Assembly (NCBI RefSeq): GCF_900113435.1
Contig: NZ_FOPG01000002.1
Location: 310,001 to 374,000 of the forward strand
Length of the DNA: 64,000 nucleotides
DNA from: Sulfitobacter dubius
GTDB taxonomy: Bacteria; Pseudomonadota; Alphaproteobacteria; Rhodobacterales; Rhodobacteraceae
Direction of reading: 5' to 3'
The notes below the pieces were generated by a model. It did not search any database and was not told the DNA's origin. It saw nothing but the letters and a program-made list of their open reading frames with translations. How positions within the stretch are numbered: position 1 is the first letter of the stretch; each line of letters begins with the position of its first letter. This document shows, one piece after another, positions 19,119 to 28,409 of this stretch. The translations under genes and the position numbers were made by a program.

Positions 19119-19241
19119 ATGCTGAAAACAATCACTATCGGAAGTTCCATTTACGTTCAGGGTATTTTTGTAAGAATGTTAGCTGGGGGCCGCATGGCCG
19201 TCCAAGTTGACGGAAAGATTTTCGAAGGCACGCCAGTCTAA
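19119..19241 (+). CDS. 40-residue small protein of unknown function
   Basis: A 41-codon frame (ATG 19119 to TAA) fills the otherwise empty 320 nt between mutT and the lipid kinase. Support: AAAGG sits 8 nt before the ATG, a hairpin with 11 paired bases follows 12 nt after the stop, and the peptide has a regular pattern, beginning MLKTITIGSSIYVQG and ending VDGKIFEGTPV, with alternating hydrophobic residues and glycine turns typical of a small beta-sheet or barrel. No signal peptide, membrane helix or cysteine. I have the impression that similar 40-residue peptides occur in other Rhodobacteraceae, but I could not check that. Function unknown. Confidence 0.68.
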   Translation: MLKTITIGSSIYVQGIFVRMLAGGRMAVQVDGKIFEGTPV

Positions 19242-19253
19242 GAAAATCACAAC

Positions 19254-19297
19254 GGAACGCCTATCAGAGTGAACGAATAGGCGTTCCGGCGCGTTTT
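19254..19297 (+). terminator. terminator-like hairpin after the 40-codon gene
   Basis: GGAACGCCTAT (19254-19264) pairs perfectly with ATAGGCGTTCC (19277-19287) around a 12-nt loop; GGCGCG and TTTT (19294-19297) follow. The U-tract is short and set back, so termination may be partial. The lipid kinase start is only 26 nt further, so the hairpin may also act on that message. Confidence 0.6.
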
Positions 19298-19322
19298 ACC
19301 TTACCATGTGGTAGGGAAAATT

Positions 19323-20240
19323 ATGTCATCGCAGCGCGCAATTGTCATTCTGAACCGCGGTTCAGGCCGTCAAAACGGTGACCAAGCCGAAACAACGATC
19401 CGAAACGCATTTGCGCGACACGGTATCACGGCTGAATTTATTCATATCGACAAGCGTAATGATCCCAAAAGTGCAGCGCATCAGGCGCTGTCTAGGGGCG
19501 ATGGCATCATTGCCGTCGCCGGCGGTGATGGCACCATCTCGGGCGTGACCTCGGCGATGGTAGACCAAGATCGGCCGCTCGGGATCATTCCACAGGGCAC
19601 TTTTAATTACTTTGCACGCTCTATGGGCATCCCCGAAGACCTTGATCGTGCGGTAGACCTGATCGCCAGTGGGGAAAGCCGCCCGGCGCATGTAGCCACG
19701 ATAAATGGAGAAACGTTCCTCAACAACGCGAGCATCGGCGCATATCCCGCGATCCTCAAAACACGTGAAGGGATCTATCGTCGTTGGGGCCGCAGCAGGA
19801 TCGCCGCTTATTGGTCTGTCATCAAGGCATTGATCGATTTCCGAACAACGCTAAAGCTAACCATTGTCGTAGACGGCGAGGAAAACACACTGCGCACCCC
19901 ATTGGTCTTTGCGGTAAACAATGCCTTCCAATTAGATCAGATGGGGCTTGATGGCAAAGATTGCATCGCACGCGGTGACATGGTGCTGCTGGTCGCCCCT
20001 GACACCTACCGCTTTGGTCTGCTGCGCCACGCCATCGCCTTGGCTACTGGGTTGGCCAAACCCCATACCGATTATGAAATGCTCTGCGGGTCAGAAATCG
20101 ATATCCGCATGAAACAGCGCAAACGCTATGTCGCGCGGGACGGAGAGGTTTCAATTATAAAAGGCCCTTACCGCCTTACCCGTGCGGCGTCGCCCATCCA
20201 TATTTACGTACCCATTGCTGCGAAGGAGGCCGTGAGATGA
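19323..20240 (+). CDS. diacylglycerol kinase family lipid kinase
   Basis: I choose ATG 19323 (305 residues), with TAGGG 6 nt upstream; an in-frame GTG at 19308 is an alternative. AVAGGDGTISGVTSAM (65-80) holds the GGDGT nucleotide-binding loop of the DAGK catalytic domain, and IIPQGTFNYFARSMGIPEDL is the matching second block (GTFNYFA instead of GTxNDFA). These enzymes (YegS/DgkB-like, COG1597) phosphorylate lipid alcohols such as diacylglycerol or related lipids at the inner membrane. The gene overlaps the metallophosphoesterase by 4 nt (ATGA), so the two are made together. Substrate unknown. Confidence 0.88.
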   Translation: MSSQRAIVILNRGSGRQNGDQAETTIRNAFARHGITAEFIHIDKRNDPKSAAHQALSRGDGIIAVAGGDGTISGVTSAMVDQDRPLGIIPQGTFNYFARSMGIPEDLDRAVDLIASGESRPAHVATINGETFLNNASIGAYPAILKTREGIYRRWGRSRIAAYWSVIKALIDFRTTLKLTIVVDGEENTLRTPLVFAVNNAFQLDQMGLDGKDCIARGDMVLLVAPDTYRFGLLRHAIALATGLAKPHTDYEMLCGSEIDIRMKQRKRYVARDGEVSIIKGPYRLTRAASPIHIYVPIAAKEAVR

Positions 20241-21043
20241 GCCGTTTGATCCATCTATCCGACCTACATTTTGGCAAGGATCGCCCCGACCTTTTGACCC
20301 CGCTGCTGAACGCGGTGAACGGCTATGATCCCGACTTGGTTATCATTTCAGGAGACCTGACACAACGGGCGCGGGAAAAGGAGTATCGTGCGGCGCGGGC
20401 GTTTATTGATCGCATCAATGCGCCAGTTTTAAGCGTACCGGGCAATCACGATATTCCACTGCATCGCCCGTTCACGCGGTTTCTGATGCCGTGGCGGTAT
20501 TACCGTCGTTGGATCGCTCGCGATCTGACTCCGGTACATCAGGGCGCGGATTTCATCGCTGTCGGGATCAACACGGTCGACAGATTTAAATGGCAAACCG
20601 GGAAACTCGGCCTTCATCGGCTGCGTCGCGCCTGTCGTGCGCTGTCAGGCGGGGGGAAAGACGCCATGCGCATTGCTGTGTGCCACCATCCACTAGACCA
20701 CCCGACCGAGACAAAGAAGCGGCCGATTCCGGGCGCACAACGCGCCTTACGGCGGCTGCTGGACTGCGGCGCTGACCTGATCCTGTCGGGCCATCTGCAC
20801 ATCTGGCACGCAGGCACCTTTGCCCACCCCGCACCTGAACATGACGGGCATCTCGCGATCCAGCTTCATGCTGGCACCAGCCTTTCCTCTAGGCAGCGTG
20901 GCGAGCCGAATGATTTTAACCTGATTGATATCTCGCCCCTGCACGTCAATCTCGCTCGGATCAGCTTTGACGATAGCAAAAAGGCATTCACAAAAGCAGA
21001 GGCCCGGCAATTTGACCGGGCCTCTGGAGAATTCGTCGTCTAA
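20237..21043 (+). CDS. calcineurin-like metallophosphoesterase
   Basis: The 268-residue protein has the complete two-metal site: D9 and H11 (LSDLHFGK), D40 (ISGDLT), N70/H71 (GNHD), CHHPLDH, and SGHLHIWH near 193-200. There is no signal peptide, so it acts in the cytoplasm. It resembles the group around cyclic-nucleotide phosphodiesterase CpdA and related enzymes, but specificity cannot be read from the motifs. Coupling by ATGA to the lipid kinase suggests a phosphorylated lipid or nucleotide by-product as substrate. Its last codons contain the terminator hairpin used by infB on the other strand. Confidence 0.87.
   Translation: MSRLIHLSDLHFGKDRPDLLTPLLNAVNGYDPDLVIISGDLTQRAREKEYRAARAFIDRINAPVLSVPGNHDIPLHRPFTRFLMPWRYYRRWIARDLTPVHQGADFIAVGINTVDRFKWQTGKLGLHRLRRACRALSGGGKDAMRIAVCHHPLDHPTETKKRPIPGAQRALRRLLDCGADLILSGHLHIWHAGTFAHPAPEHDGHLAIQLHAGTSLSSRQRGEPNDFNLIDISPLHVNLARISFDDSKKAFTKAEARQFDRASGEFVV
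20992..21025 (-). terminator. infB operon terminator inside the 3' end of the convergent gene
   Basis: AGAGGCCCGG (20998-21007) and CCGGGCCTCT (21016-21025) form a perfect 10-bp stem with an 8-nt loop. Read on the minus strand, 28 nt after the infB stop, the stem is followed by GC and then four U (20995-20992). It lies wholly within the coding sequence of the metallophosphoesterase. Confidence 0.78.
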
Positions 21044-21052
21044 ACGCTTGGC

Positions 21053-23521
21053 TTAGGCCAATGTGCGGGTCACTTCTTCGCGCTCGAAGATCTCGATCAC
21101 ATCGTCGGGACGGATGTCATCGTAGTTCTCAAACGCCATGCCGCACTCCTGCCCGGACTGGACTTCAGGCACTTCGTCTTTGAAGCGCTTGAGCGTTTTC
21201 AGCGTACCTTCGTGGATCACGACGTTGTCGCGCAGCAGACGCACACCGGCGCTGCGTCGAGCGACGCCTTCGGTGACCAGACAGCCCGCAACTTTACCCA
21301 CACCGGTGACCTTGAAGACTTCTTTGATGTTGGCATAGCCAATGAAGTTTTCTTTGATCTCGGCGCTGAGCAGGCCGCTTGCAGCCGCTTTGACGTCATC
21401 CACAAGGTCATAGATGACCGAGTAGTAGCGGATTTCGACGCCCTTCTGGTTTGCCGTGTTCCGCGCCGAGGCGTTGGCGCGGACGTTGAAGCCCATGATC
21501 GGTGCGCCGGAAGCTTCGGCCAGACCGACATCCGTCTCGGTGATCGCGCCCACACCGGAGTGCAGAACCCGAACGCGGACTTCGTCGTTGCCGATTTTCT
21601 CCATCGCCTGAACGATCGCTTCGGCAGAGCCTTGCACGTCGGCTTTGACCAAGATCGGCAACTCGCTGACGTCTTCGTTCGCCTTGGCATTGGCCATAAG
21701 CTGTTCCAGCGTCGTCGCAGCGCCAGCAGCGGCACGTTTGTCCTTGGCTGCGTTGGCGCGGTATTCAGCGATTTCGCGGGCCTGCGCTTCGGTTTCAGTG
21801 ACGTTCAGAACGTCACCGGCCTCTGGCGTGCCGTTGATGCCAAGCACCTCAACCGGTACCGAAGGACCTGCTTCTTTGACGCGCTCGCCTTGGTCATTGA
21901 TCAGCGCACGGACCTTACCGTACTGCTCACCCACAACAAAGATATCACCCTGACGCAGCGTGCCGTTCTGAACCAGAACAGTCGCAACAGGGCCGCGGCC
22001 CACATCAAGCTGCGCTTCGATCACCGCACCCACAGCGGCCCGATCTGGGTTCGCCTTCAGTTCGAGGATTTCGGACTGCAGCGCAATCGCTTCGAGCAAC
22101 TCGTCCAGACCTTGGCCCGTTGCGGCCGAGACTTCGACATCCTGCACATCGCCAGACATCTTTTCGACGATGACTTCGTGCTGAAGCAGATCCGTCCGGA
22201 CCTTATCAGGGTTCGCAGCAGGCTTATCGATCTTGTTGATCGCCACGATCATCGGCACTTTGGCCGCTTTCGCGTGGGCAATCGCTTCGATCGTCTGCGG
22301 CATCACGGCGTCATCCGCCGCGACCACCAGAACCACGATATCTGTTACCTGAGCACCGCGCGAACGCATGGAGGTAAAGGCCGCGTGGCCGGGTGTGTCG
22401 AGGAAGGACAGCACCGCACCATTGTCTGTCGTGACCTGATAGGCACCGATGTGCTGGGTGATCCCGCCGGCTTCGCCAGCAACCACTTTCGCATTACGGA
22501 TCGCGTCGAGCAGCGATGTTTTACCGTGGTCAACGTGGCCCATGATCGTGATCACAGGTGGACGACCTTGCAGGTCTTCGGGCTTGTCTACGATCTCTTT
22601 GATGACATCTTCGACATCAGAGTCGCTGACGCGCACAACCTTGTGGCCAAACTCTTCGATGATGAGTTCAGCGGTATCCGCGTCGATGGTTTCATTCTGC
22701 GTGACCATCATGCCGTTCTGCATCAACGCTTTTACAACAGCGCCAGTCTTTTCGGCCATACGGTTGGCAAGCTCGGATACAACAATTGCCGGGGGCAGAT
22801 TGACGTTGCGCACAATCTTCTCGCGCTCAACCTGACCACCCATGGCTTTTTGACGCGCACGCTCTTGTTTGCGCTTCATCTGCGCCATGGAACGCTGACG
22901 GCCACCTTCACCACCGTTGAGGGCTTGGTTCACTGTCAGCTTACCAGAACGGCGGCTGTCGCCACCCTTGCTACGCTTCTTGGTTTCGTCGCGGTCACGC
23001 TCTGTGGTTTTGCGCGGCGTTGCGGCGGGCATGGGCTTGTTGCCCGGCTCACGCGCGGCGGCAGGTTCTGGCGCAGGAGCAGCAGCAGCCGCTTCGGCCT
23101 CTGCTTTGCGGCGCGCGTCTTCCTCGGCTTTCGCCTTAAGGCTTTCCTCGCGCTCACGCTCTTCGCGTTCTTTGGCTTCAATCTCGGCCCGGCGGCGCTC
23201 ACGCTCTTCGGCGCGGGCCTTTTCCTCGGCCTCACGTGCTGCGGCTTCCTCAACCTCACGGGCTTTGGCAGCCTGAACAGCTTTCAGACGACGCTCCATC
23301 TCGGCATCGGTGATGCCTGCGGGACGTTTCTTGGGATCCCCAATCGGCCCGGCACCCGGCCCGGTTGGTTTCTGGCCACCCGGCTTGGGCACCACAACAC
23401 GCTTGCGCTTGGTTTCGACCACAACGTTCTTGGTCCGCCCGTGGCTAAAGCTTTGCTTTACATTCCCCGGACGTGCGCCGCCGCGCAGACCCAATGTTTT
23501 CTTGCCGTCACTATCGCTCAT
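21053..23521 (-). CDS. infB: translation initiation factor IF-2
   Basis: The 822-residue GTPase places initiator tRNA on the 30S subunit. A small IF2-associated N-region is followed by a long highly charged linker with alternating Ala, Glu, Arg and Lys (about 85-180), then the second IF2_N domain, and the G domain with [12 protein letters not shown] (near 330), [16 protein letters not shown] and NKIDKP. Domains II, III and the fMet-tRNA-binding domain IV complete it. It is the last gene of rimP-nusA-ylxR-infB, 9 nt after ylxR. Only a weak ribosome binding site precedes the ATG. Confidence 0.98.
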   Translation of the reverse strand: MSDSDGKKTLGLRGGARPGNVKQSFSHGRTKNVVVETKRKRVVVPKPGGQKPTGPGAGPIGDPKKRPAGITDAEMERRLKAVQAAKAREVEEAAAREAEEKARAEERERRRAEIEAKEREEREREESLKAKAEEDARRKAEAEAAAAAPAPEPAAAREPGNKPMPAATPRKTTERDRDETKKRSKGGDSRRSGKLTVNQALNGGEGGRQRSMAQMKRKQERARQKAMGGQVEREKIVRNVNLPPAIVVSELANRMAEKTGAVVKALMQNGMMVTQNETIDADTAELIIEEFGHKVVRVSDSDVEDVIKEIVDKPEDLQGRPPVITIMGHVDHGKTSLLDAIRNAKVVAGEAGGITQHIGAYQVTTDNGAVLSFLDTPGHAAFTSMRSRGAQVTDIVVLVVAADDAVMPQTIEAIAHAKAAKVPMIVAINKIDKPAANPDKVRTDLLQHEVIVEKMSGDVQDVEVSAATGQGLDELLEAIALQSEILELKANPDRAAVGAVIEAQLDVGRGPVATVLVQNGTLRQGDIFVVGEQYGKVRALINDQGERVKEAGPSVPVEVLGINGTPEAGDVLNVTETEAQAREIAEYRANAAKDKRAAAGAATTLEQLMANAKANEDVSELPILVKADVQGSAEAIVQAMEKIGNDEVRVRVLHSGVGAITETDVGLAEASGAPIMGFNVRANASARNTANQKGVEIRYYSVIYDLVDDVKAAASGLLSAEIKENFIGYANIKEVFKVTGVGKVAGCLVTEGVARRSAGVRLLRDNVVIHEGTLKTLKRFKDEVPEVQSGQECGMAFENYDDIRPDDVIEIFEREEVTRTLA

Positions 23522-23530
23522 GAAGCTCGT

Positions 23531-24151
23531 CTATCCTTTCGGATGGCCGCTGCCACCCTCGTTTACGCGCACGCCTTTAAGTCGTCCGGCTTCCTCTACA
23601 ACACGTTGCGTGAGTCCGCCAGAGGCGAGCGCCCCATGTATCACAGTTTGGCGACCGAATGCCAAACCCAATTCATCGGCTGTCAACCAACCGATGTAGT
23701 GACCGTAATGAGGGGTGCTCAGCTTGGACTTACCGCGCCCTGACCCGTCTACGGCCTGTATCAATACTTCGGCCTCTTCGGTTTGCAACCAACCCTTGAC
23801 CTTTTCGTAGCCGGCGACCGCCTTGCCTGCCTTGCGCTGGAGCGAGATCAAGTCCACCACCCGGCGCGCCAATTGTTGTTCGACTTCGTCGATCAACCCG
23901 TCTGGCAGCGTGACCGGCTGTTTCGCCGACCGAGCAAAGGCCTTTTTCTTTACCGCAAGTTCCAGCGCGGCACGGTCAGCCGAGACATAAATGCCCCGGC
24001 CCGGCAGTTTACCCAAAATATCCGGGTAAACCTGATTGTCCGGGCCGATCACAAAACGGATCAACCCGTGTTTTGGCTGCACGTCGCCCGTGGCAATGCA
24101 CTTGCGTTCTGGACCAGTCTGCTGGTCATTCGAAGCGCCACCGCGTCCCAT
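23531..24151 (-). CDS. YlxR (DUF448) RNA-binding protein fused to an L7Ae-like domain
   Basis: I choose ATG 24151 (206 residues) because GGGGG lies 6 nt upstream; a TTG two codons earlier is possible. Residues about 12-85 match the YlxR fold (ERKCIATGDVQPKHGLIRFV, then GKLPGRGIYVSADRAALELA). The region about 93-185 resembles the L7Ae/eL30-like RNA-binding fold, with LISLQRKAGKAVAGYEKVK as its typical start. In alphaproteobacteria this two-domain form is standard between nusA and infB. It probably binds RNA in transcription or translation; YlxR proteins have been linked to RNase P regulation in other bacteria. Function here is inferred. Confidence 0.9.
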   Translation of the reverse strand: MGRGGASNDQQTGPERKCIATGDVQPKHGLIRFVIGPDNQVYPDILGKLPGRGIYVSADRAALELAVKKKAFARSAKQPVTLPDGLIDEVEQQLARRVVDLISLQRKAGKAVAGYEKVKGWLQTEEAEVLIQAVDGSGRGKSKLSTPHYGHYIGWLTADELGLAFGRQTVIHGALASGGLTQRVVEEAGRLKGVRVNEGGSGHPKG

Positions 24152-24171
24152 GTGCAACCCCCGAGGCCCGA

Positions 24172-25800
24172 TTAGGCCTCGGCCTCCTCGGCGTTCTCGC
24201 CGTCTGTTTCTACGTCGTCTTCGTCCGCGTCGGCTTCAAGCTCGGTCGGGTCGACCCAGCCCAGCATGACACGGGCGGTCATGATCATAGCTTGGGCGTC
24301 TTCAAGGCTGACCTCAAAGGGCTCAAGCGCACCATCGTCCTTAACACGCTCGCCGTTGACCGTGGTCCAGCCGCCAGCCAGTTCCCAATCGGCACAGGTG
24401 GCGAAATCTTCCAAGGTCTTTACATCGTCTTTTGCCAGCGCTTCTAACATTTGGGGGGTCAGACCCTCAAATTCAACCAGGCTGTCTTCGACACCCAAGG
24501 CGCGGGCGTTATCAAGCGCCGCTTTGTTCTGCGCCTCAAGCACATCACGGGCACGGGCCTGCAACTCGCCAGCGGTGTCTTCGTCGACACCGTCGATGAC
24601 CAGCAACTCGTCGACTTCGACGTAGGCCACTTCTTCGAGGTTGGTGAAACCTTCGGAAACCAGCAACTGGGCAAAGAATTCGTCCAGATCGAGGTTGTCC
24701 ATGAACAGCTTGGTGCGCAGTTCGAACTCGGCCTGACGGCGCTGGCTTTCCTGCTCTTCGGTCATGATGTCAATATCGAGGCCGGTCAGCTGGCTGGCCA
24801 GACGCACGTTTTGACCACGGCGGCCAATCGCAAGCGACAACTGCTCTTCGGGCACGACGACTTCGATCTTGCCGGCTTCTTCGTCCAGAACCACTTTCGA
24901 CACTTCAGCAGGCTGAAGCGCGTTCACAAGGAAGGTCGGCTGGTCTTCGTTCCACGGAATGATGTCGATCTTCTCGCCCTGAAGCTCGTTCACGACGGCC
25001 TGAACGCGGGAGCCGCGCATACCAACGCAGGCACCGACAGGGTCGATGGAGCCGTCATGCGAAATCACAGCAATCTTGGCGCGCGAACCGGGGTCGCGGG
25101 CGACCGCCTTGATCTCGATGATGCCGTCATAGATTTCCGGCACTTCCATCTTGAACAGTTCGGCCATGAACTCAGGCGCGGTGCGGCTCAGGAAAATCTG
25201 CGGACCACGCTGCTCGCGACGCACGTCTTTGATGTAGACGCGGATACGGTCGTTCGGGCGATAGCTCTCGCGGCCGATCTTTTCGTTCCGACGCAGGATC
25301 GCTTCGCCAGCGCCCACATCGACGATGACGTTGCCGTATTCCTCGCGCTTGACCAGACCGTTGATGATTGTACCGGCGCGGTCTTTGAACTCTTCGAACT
25401 GGCGGTCACGCTCAGCTTCGCGGACCTTCTGCAAAATCACCTGTTTGGCCGACTGCGCCGCAATCCGGCCCATCTCAACCGGGGGCACTTCTTCGACGTA
25501 AGTATCGCCGACCTTGGGGTCAGCCATATACTGCTTGGCCTGATCGACGGTGAACTCAGCCTGATAATTCTCAAGCTCATCATCCTCGACCACGGTGCGA
25601 ACGCGGGTAAATGTCGCTTTGCCGGTCTTGCGGTCGATGTCGACCCGGATGTCCATTTCCGCGCCGTAGCGGGACTTGGCGGCACGGGCGAGGGATTCTT
25701 CCATCGCTTCGACGACCAGACCGGGGTCGATCATCTTCTCGCGCGCCACCGCCTCGGCGGTTTGCAACAGCTCAAGCTGGTTTGCAGATGTAATGGCCAT
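24172..25800 (-). CDS. nusA: transcription elongation/termination factor NusA
   Basis: The 542-residue protein has the N-terminal RNA polymerase-binding domain (about 1-125), an S1 domain (about 130-200), and two KH domains (about 225-345; [19 protein letters not shown] and [16 protein letters not shown]). Helix-hairpin-helix type acidic repeats follow, and a very acidic tail ends in GENAEEAEA. Its ATG shares one base with the rimP stop (TAATG), so translation is coupled. It modulates pausing, termination and antitermination, and could act on the hairpin in the leader of its own operon. Confidence 0.98.
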   Translation of the reverse strand: MAITSANQLELLQTAEAVAREKMIDPGLVVEAMEESLARAAKSRYGAEMDIRVDIDRKTGKATFTRVRTVVEDDELENYQAEFTVDQAKQYMADPKVGDTYVEEVPPVEMGRIAAQSAKQVILQKVREAERDRQFEEFKDRAGTIINGLVKREEYGNVIVDVGAGEAILRRNEKIGRESYRPNDRIRVYIKDVRREQRGPQIFLSRTAPEFMAELFKMEVPEIYDGIIEIKAVARDPGSRAKIAVISHDGSIDPVGACVGMRGSRVQAVVNELQGEKIDIIPWNEDQPTFLVNALQPAEVSKVVLDEEAGKIEVVVPEEQLSLAIGRRGQNVRLASQLTGLDIDIMTEEQESQRRQAEFELRTKLFMDNLDLDEFFAQLLVSEGFTNLEEVAYVEVDELLVIDGVDEDTAGELQARARDVLEAQNKAALDNARALGVEDSLVEFEGLTPQMLEALAKDDVKTLEDFATCADWELAGGWTTVNGERVKDDGALEPFEVSLEDAQAMIMTARVMLGWVDPTELEADADEDDVETDGENAEEAEA

Positions 25801-26378
25801 TAGGTGTCTCCCTCAGCAGACTCTTCAGTCTCGATATCATCAAATTCGTTTTCGTCGATTGCGCCGGACGCTTTGCGCTGGCGGAGCATTTCTTTGATCA
25901 GGTCGTCGGTCAGCACCAGCTTGGCATCGCTGAGCCAGTCGAACTGGAGGCCGATGGTGCCTTCTTCGACGTTGATCAGCACTTCGCCACCCTCGACGCC
26001 TGCCAACTCGCCCTTAAAGCGGCGGCGGCCGTCGATCAGTTCGGTGGTTTCGATCTTGGCCTCATAGCCTCCGAAAGCGTCGAAATCCTTAAGCCGCGTC
26101 AGCGGACGATCGATGCCGGGGCTGGAAACCTCAAGCGCGTATTCGTCAAGGATTGGATCTTCGACATCCAGAACCGCGCCGATGGCCTGCGAAATCTTGG
26201 CGCATTCGTCCACTTCGATCCCGCCATCAGGCCGGTCGGCCATGACTTGCAGGATGGTGGACTTGCCCGACATCAGGCGGACGCGCACCAGTTCAAAGCC
26301 CATGTCCTCGATCACCGGGGTAATGATCTCGGCCAGACGGCGGTCAATGGCAGCTTTGGCAATCAGGTCGTTCGACAT
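25800..26378 (-). CDS. rimP: ribosome maturation factor RimP
   Basis: The 192-residue protein is needed for 30S subunit maturation. Conserved features are [20 protein letters not shown] (28-47), the [14 protein letters not shown] block near 89-102, and the SH3-like C-terminal domain ([16 protein letters not shown] and onward). It has an acidic C-terminal extension ([17 protein letters not shown]). It heads the nusA-ylxR-infB operon. The leader before it holds a promoter and an attenuator-like hairpin. Confidence 0.96.
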   Translation of the reverse strand: MSNDLIAKAAIDRRLAEIITPVIEDMGFELVRVRLMSGKSTILQVMADRPDGGIEVDECAKISQAIGAVLDVEDPILDEYALEVSSPGIDRPLTRLKDFDAFGGYEAKIETTELIDGRRRFKGELAGVEGGEVLINVEEGTIGLQFDWLSDAKLVLTDDLIKEMLRQRKASGAIDENEFDDIETEESAEGDT

Positions 26379-26416
26379 GAGACATCCAATTTAATCTGGC
26401 AGTTTCGTTCAGGCAT

Positions 26417-26439
26417 AAAAAAACGGGCGCGCGGCCCGT
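26417..26439 (-). terminator. attenuator-like hairpin in the rimP leader
   Basis: On the minus strand ACGGGC (26428-26423 side) and GCCCGT enclose a CGCGC loop, with the last stem U running into six further U (26422-26417). It lies about 55 nt downstream of the promoter -10 box and 38 nt upstream of the rimP ATG. Because the promoter is in front of it, it can stop transcripts of the operon itself. It could alternatively end read-through from the binding-protein gene upstream. Confidence 0.72.
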
Positions 26440-26494
26440 GTTCAAGATCGGTGGAGCCTTCGGTTTGGACCCGAAAGCGCCGCTGTTGAAATGG

Positions 26495-26523
26495 GATATA
26501 GGCCGGAAAGCCTGAAACTGCAA
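26495..26523 (-). promoter_or_regulatory. putative promoter of rimP-nusA-ylxR-infB
   Basis: On the minus strand TTGCAG (26523-26518) is followed after exactly 17 nt by TATATC (26500-26495). It sits just after the stop of the upstream gene and about 117 nt before the rimP ATG. The -35 box is the same as in the dnaK promoter. Confidence 0.65.
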
Positions 26524-26529
26524 CCCCTC

Positions 26530-27393
26530 TCAGCCGAACCACCACCGCTCGGGCGCGCGCAGGTTGTCCATCGGCGCTTGGCGTCCGGGGTTCGGCGGCT
26601 GGCGCAGATCACCCGACAGGGCGCTGACCCCGCCGGCGCTATCGGACTGAAGGGTCACATCGCCCCGGTCGCGGTAGCGGGGCCGCGCGGGTAAATCCGC
26701 TGCATCAACAAGCCTTTCGCTCAATGCCTGCGCGCGCACGTCCCGCGCGGGGATCGAGACAAGCTCGACCGTATCGAACCATCCGGCGGTGCCGTCTTTG
26801 TAATGGCTCTCCACCCGCTCGGCCAAAACCTGACGCCCGGCGGAAAAGCGCCGCAGACGGTAAAGCCCGGTGCCGATCCCCGCCTCAGGGGCATGGGCGG
26901 GGCGGATCACATAGCGCGATTGCGCCAGCAGCAGCGGCAGACCGGGATTCGCTTGGGGCAGGGTGATCTGCACATGCAGGGCACCCTGCGCGGAAATCTC
27001 AGTTTGAGGCAGTAGGCTTTGCAGACTGGCCACAACATCGCGGGCAGTCAGCGGGCTGCCGTCGTGAAACCGCACATCGGGCCGGAGATCAAACCGCCAC
27101 TGTCGCGCACCCTCGCTCGCTTGCCAGCCGGTCGCCAACTCCCCTTTAAGGATGCCGTTGCCCGCCACTTCGGTCAGCGTGTCAAAGATCATGCCCTGAC
27201 GTGCGACCTGCATAAAAAGCCCCTCGCCGTGGACCCAAGTGTCCTCTCGCGTGGCACCTGAAAGCGCCAGCCGCAGACGCCCCCCGCGCCGGGGTGGCTC
27301 TCCGGCGCCCGCACCTGTCGCGGCCAGCAAAGCCGCCGCCGCACCGGTGGTGAAAAGCGCCCGACGATCCAGCAGAGAGTTGCGCCCGCTCAT
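26530..27393 (-). CDS. short Tat-exported solute-binding protein (SBP_bac_5-like)
   Basis: The product has 287 residues. A twin-arginine type signal is visible (DRRALFTTGAAAALLAATGAGAG, ending near residue 31). The mature part resembles the first part of dipeptide/oligopeptide-binding proteins: EGLFMQVARQGMIFDTLTEV, LATGWQASEGARQWRFDLRPDVRFHDGSPLTARDVV is the most typical block (about 85-121). Usual family members have 480-550 residues, so this one keeps only about half and lacks the second lobe. The reading frame shows no obvious damage. No permease or ATPase genes are adjacent. It overlaps the prolyl aminopeptidase stop by 4 nt, which suggests a shared peptide-related role. Confidence 0.72.
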   Translation of the reverse strand: MSGRNSLLDRRALFTTGAAAALLAATGAGAGEPPRRGGRLRLALSGATREDTWVHGEGLFMQVARQGMIFDTLTEVAGNGILKGELATGWQASEGARQWRFDLRPDVRFHDGSPLTARDVVASLQSLLPQTEISAQGALHVQITLPQANPGLPLLLAQSRYVIRPAHAPEAGIGTGLYRLRRFSAGRQVLAERVESHYKDGTAGWFDTVELVSIPARDVRAQALSERLVDAADLPARPRYRDRGDVTLQSDSAGGVSALSGDLRQPPNPGRQAPMDNLRAPERWWFG

Positions 27394-28361
27394 CGCTGAC
27401 CAATCCTATCCATGGTCCGCACCAATTCTGTACTGATCCCCGGCTCTGACAGGGCGTGACCCGCGTTGCGGATCATCCGCAGATCGGCATTGGGCCAGCG
27501 CTCGGCCAGCGCGTAAGCGCCCGAAGGGGGGCAGATCATGTCGTAACGCCCCTGCACGATGACCCCCGGGATATGCGCGATGCGGCCCATATGTTCGAGG
27601 ATCTGACCGTCGAACTCCAAAAATCCGTTGTTAGTGAAGTAATGGTTCTCCAACCGCGAGAAGGCCCGCGCATAGGCCGATGGCCCGCCATGCGAAACGC
27701 CATCGGACTGCACCGAGGCCAGCGCGTTTTCCCAAGCCGCCCAGGCGCGGCCATAGTCCTGCTCGACCCGCAGATCACCCGAGAACAGCCGCCGGTGATA
27801 GGCCGCAATCAGATCGTCACGCTCATCTTCGGGTATCAGGTTCACGAAACGCGCCCAAAGCTCGGGCCAGAACCGCCCGGCCCCGCCGCCGTAGAACCAA
27901 TCAAGCTCGGCCTGCGTCATCAGGAACACGCCGCGCAGGATCAGATGACGCACGGCCTCTGGATGCGCTTGGGCATAGATCAGCGCCAGCGTCGCCCCCC
28001 AAGAACCGCCAAAAACCATCCATTTGTCGATGCCGAGTGTGCTGCGAATCAGCTCGATATCCGCGACAAGATGCCATGTCGTGTTGTCCGTGACCGAGGC
28101 ATGCGGGGTAGAGCGCCCGCAGCCGCGCTGGTCAAACAGTACCACGCGGTAAATCTTTGGGTCGAAATAACGCCGCATCGCCGGGCTACAACCGCCGCCG
28201 GGGCCGCCATGTAGCACGACAACGGGGATACCATCGGGGTTGCCGCATTGTTCGACATAGACCTGATGCCCCTGCCCCACAGACAACATCCGCTGGTCGA
28301 AAGGCTCAACCGGCGGATAAAGATGCGCTGCGTCGCGTTTTTGGTCGGGATACTTGTCCAT
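27390..28361 (-). CDS. pip: prolyl aminopeptidase
   Basis: The 323-residue alpha/beta hydrolase (peptidase family S33) removes N-terminal proline from peptides. The oxyanion motif HGGPGGG is at 51-57, the nucleophile S120 lies in GGSWGATLAL (118-127), DQRGCGRS at 77-84 is a family hallmark, and the catalytic His is in NAGHALSEPG near the C-terminus. No signal peptide, so cytoplasmic. It is divergent from ubiG and coupled by ATGA to the short binding protein. Confidence 0.95.
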   Translation of the reverse strand: MDKYPDQKRDAAHLYPPVEPFDQRMLSVGQGHQVYVEQCGNPDGIPVVVLHGGPGGGCSPAMRRYFDPKIYRVVLFDQRGCGRSTPHASVTDNTTWHLVADIELIRSTLGIDKWMVFGGSWGATLALIYAQAHPEAVRHLILRGVFLMTQAELDWFYGGGAGRFWPELWARFVNLIPEDERDDLIAAYHRRLFSGDLRVEQDYGRAWAAWENALASVQSDGVSHGGPSAYARAFSRLENHYFTNNGFLEFDGQILEHMGRIAHIPGVIVQGRYDMICPPSGAYALAERWPNADLRMIRNAGHALSEPGISTELVRTMDRIGQR

Positions 28362-28409
28362 TGCCGCCCTATATAGTCATTGAACCCAAAAGAGCACAGG
28401 GAGATCAGA

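Noticed and set aside
21212-23743. 843-codon plus-strand frame opposite infB
   Set aside because: A shadow of the high-GC infB gene, with His/Arg-rich low-complexity product and no family sign.
26440-26494. tRNA gene in the rimP leader, as in the E. coli metY-rimP order
   Set aside because: No cloverleaf, no T-loop GGTTCGA(A/G)TCC and no CCA end could be found.
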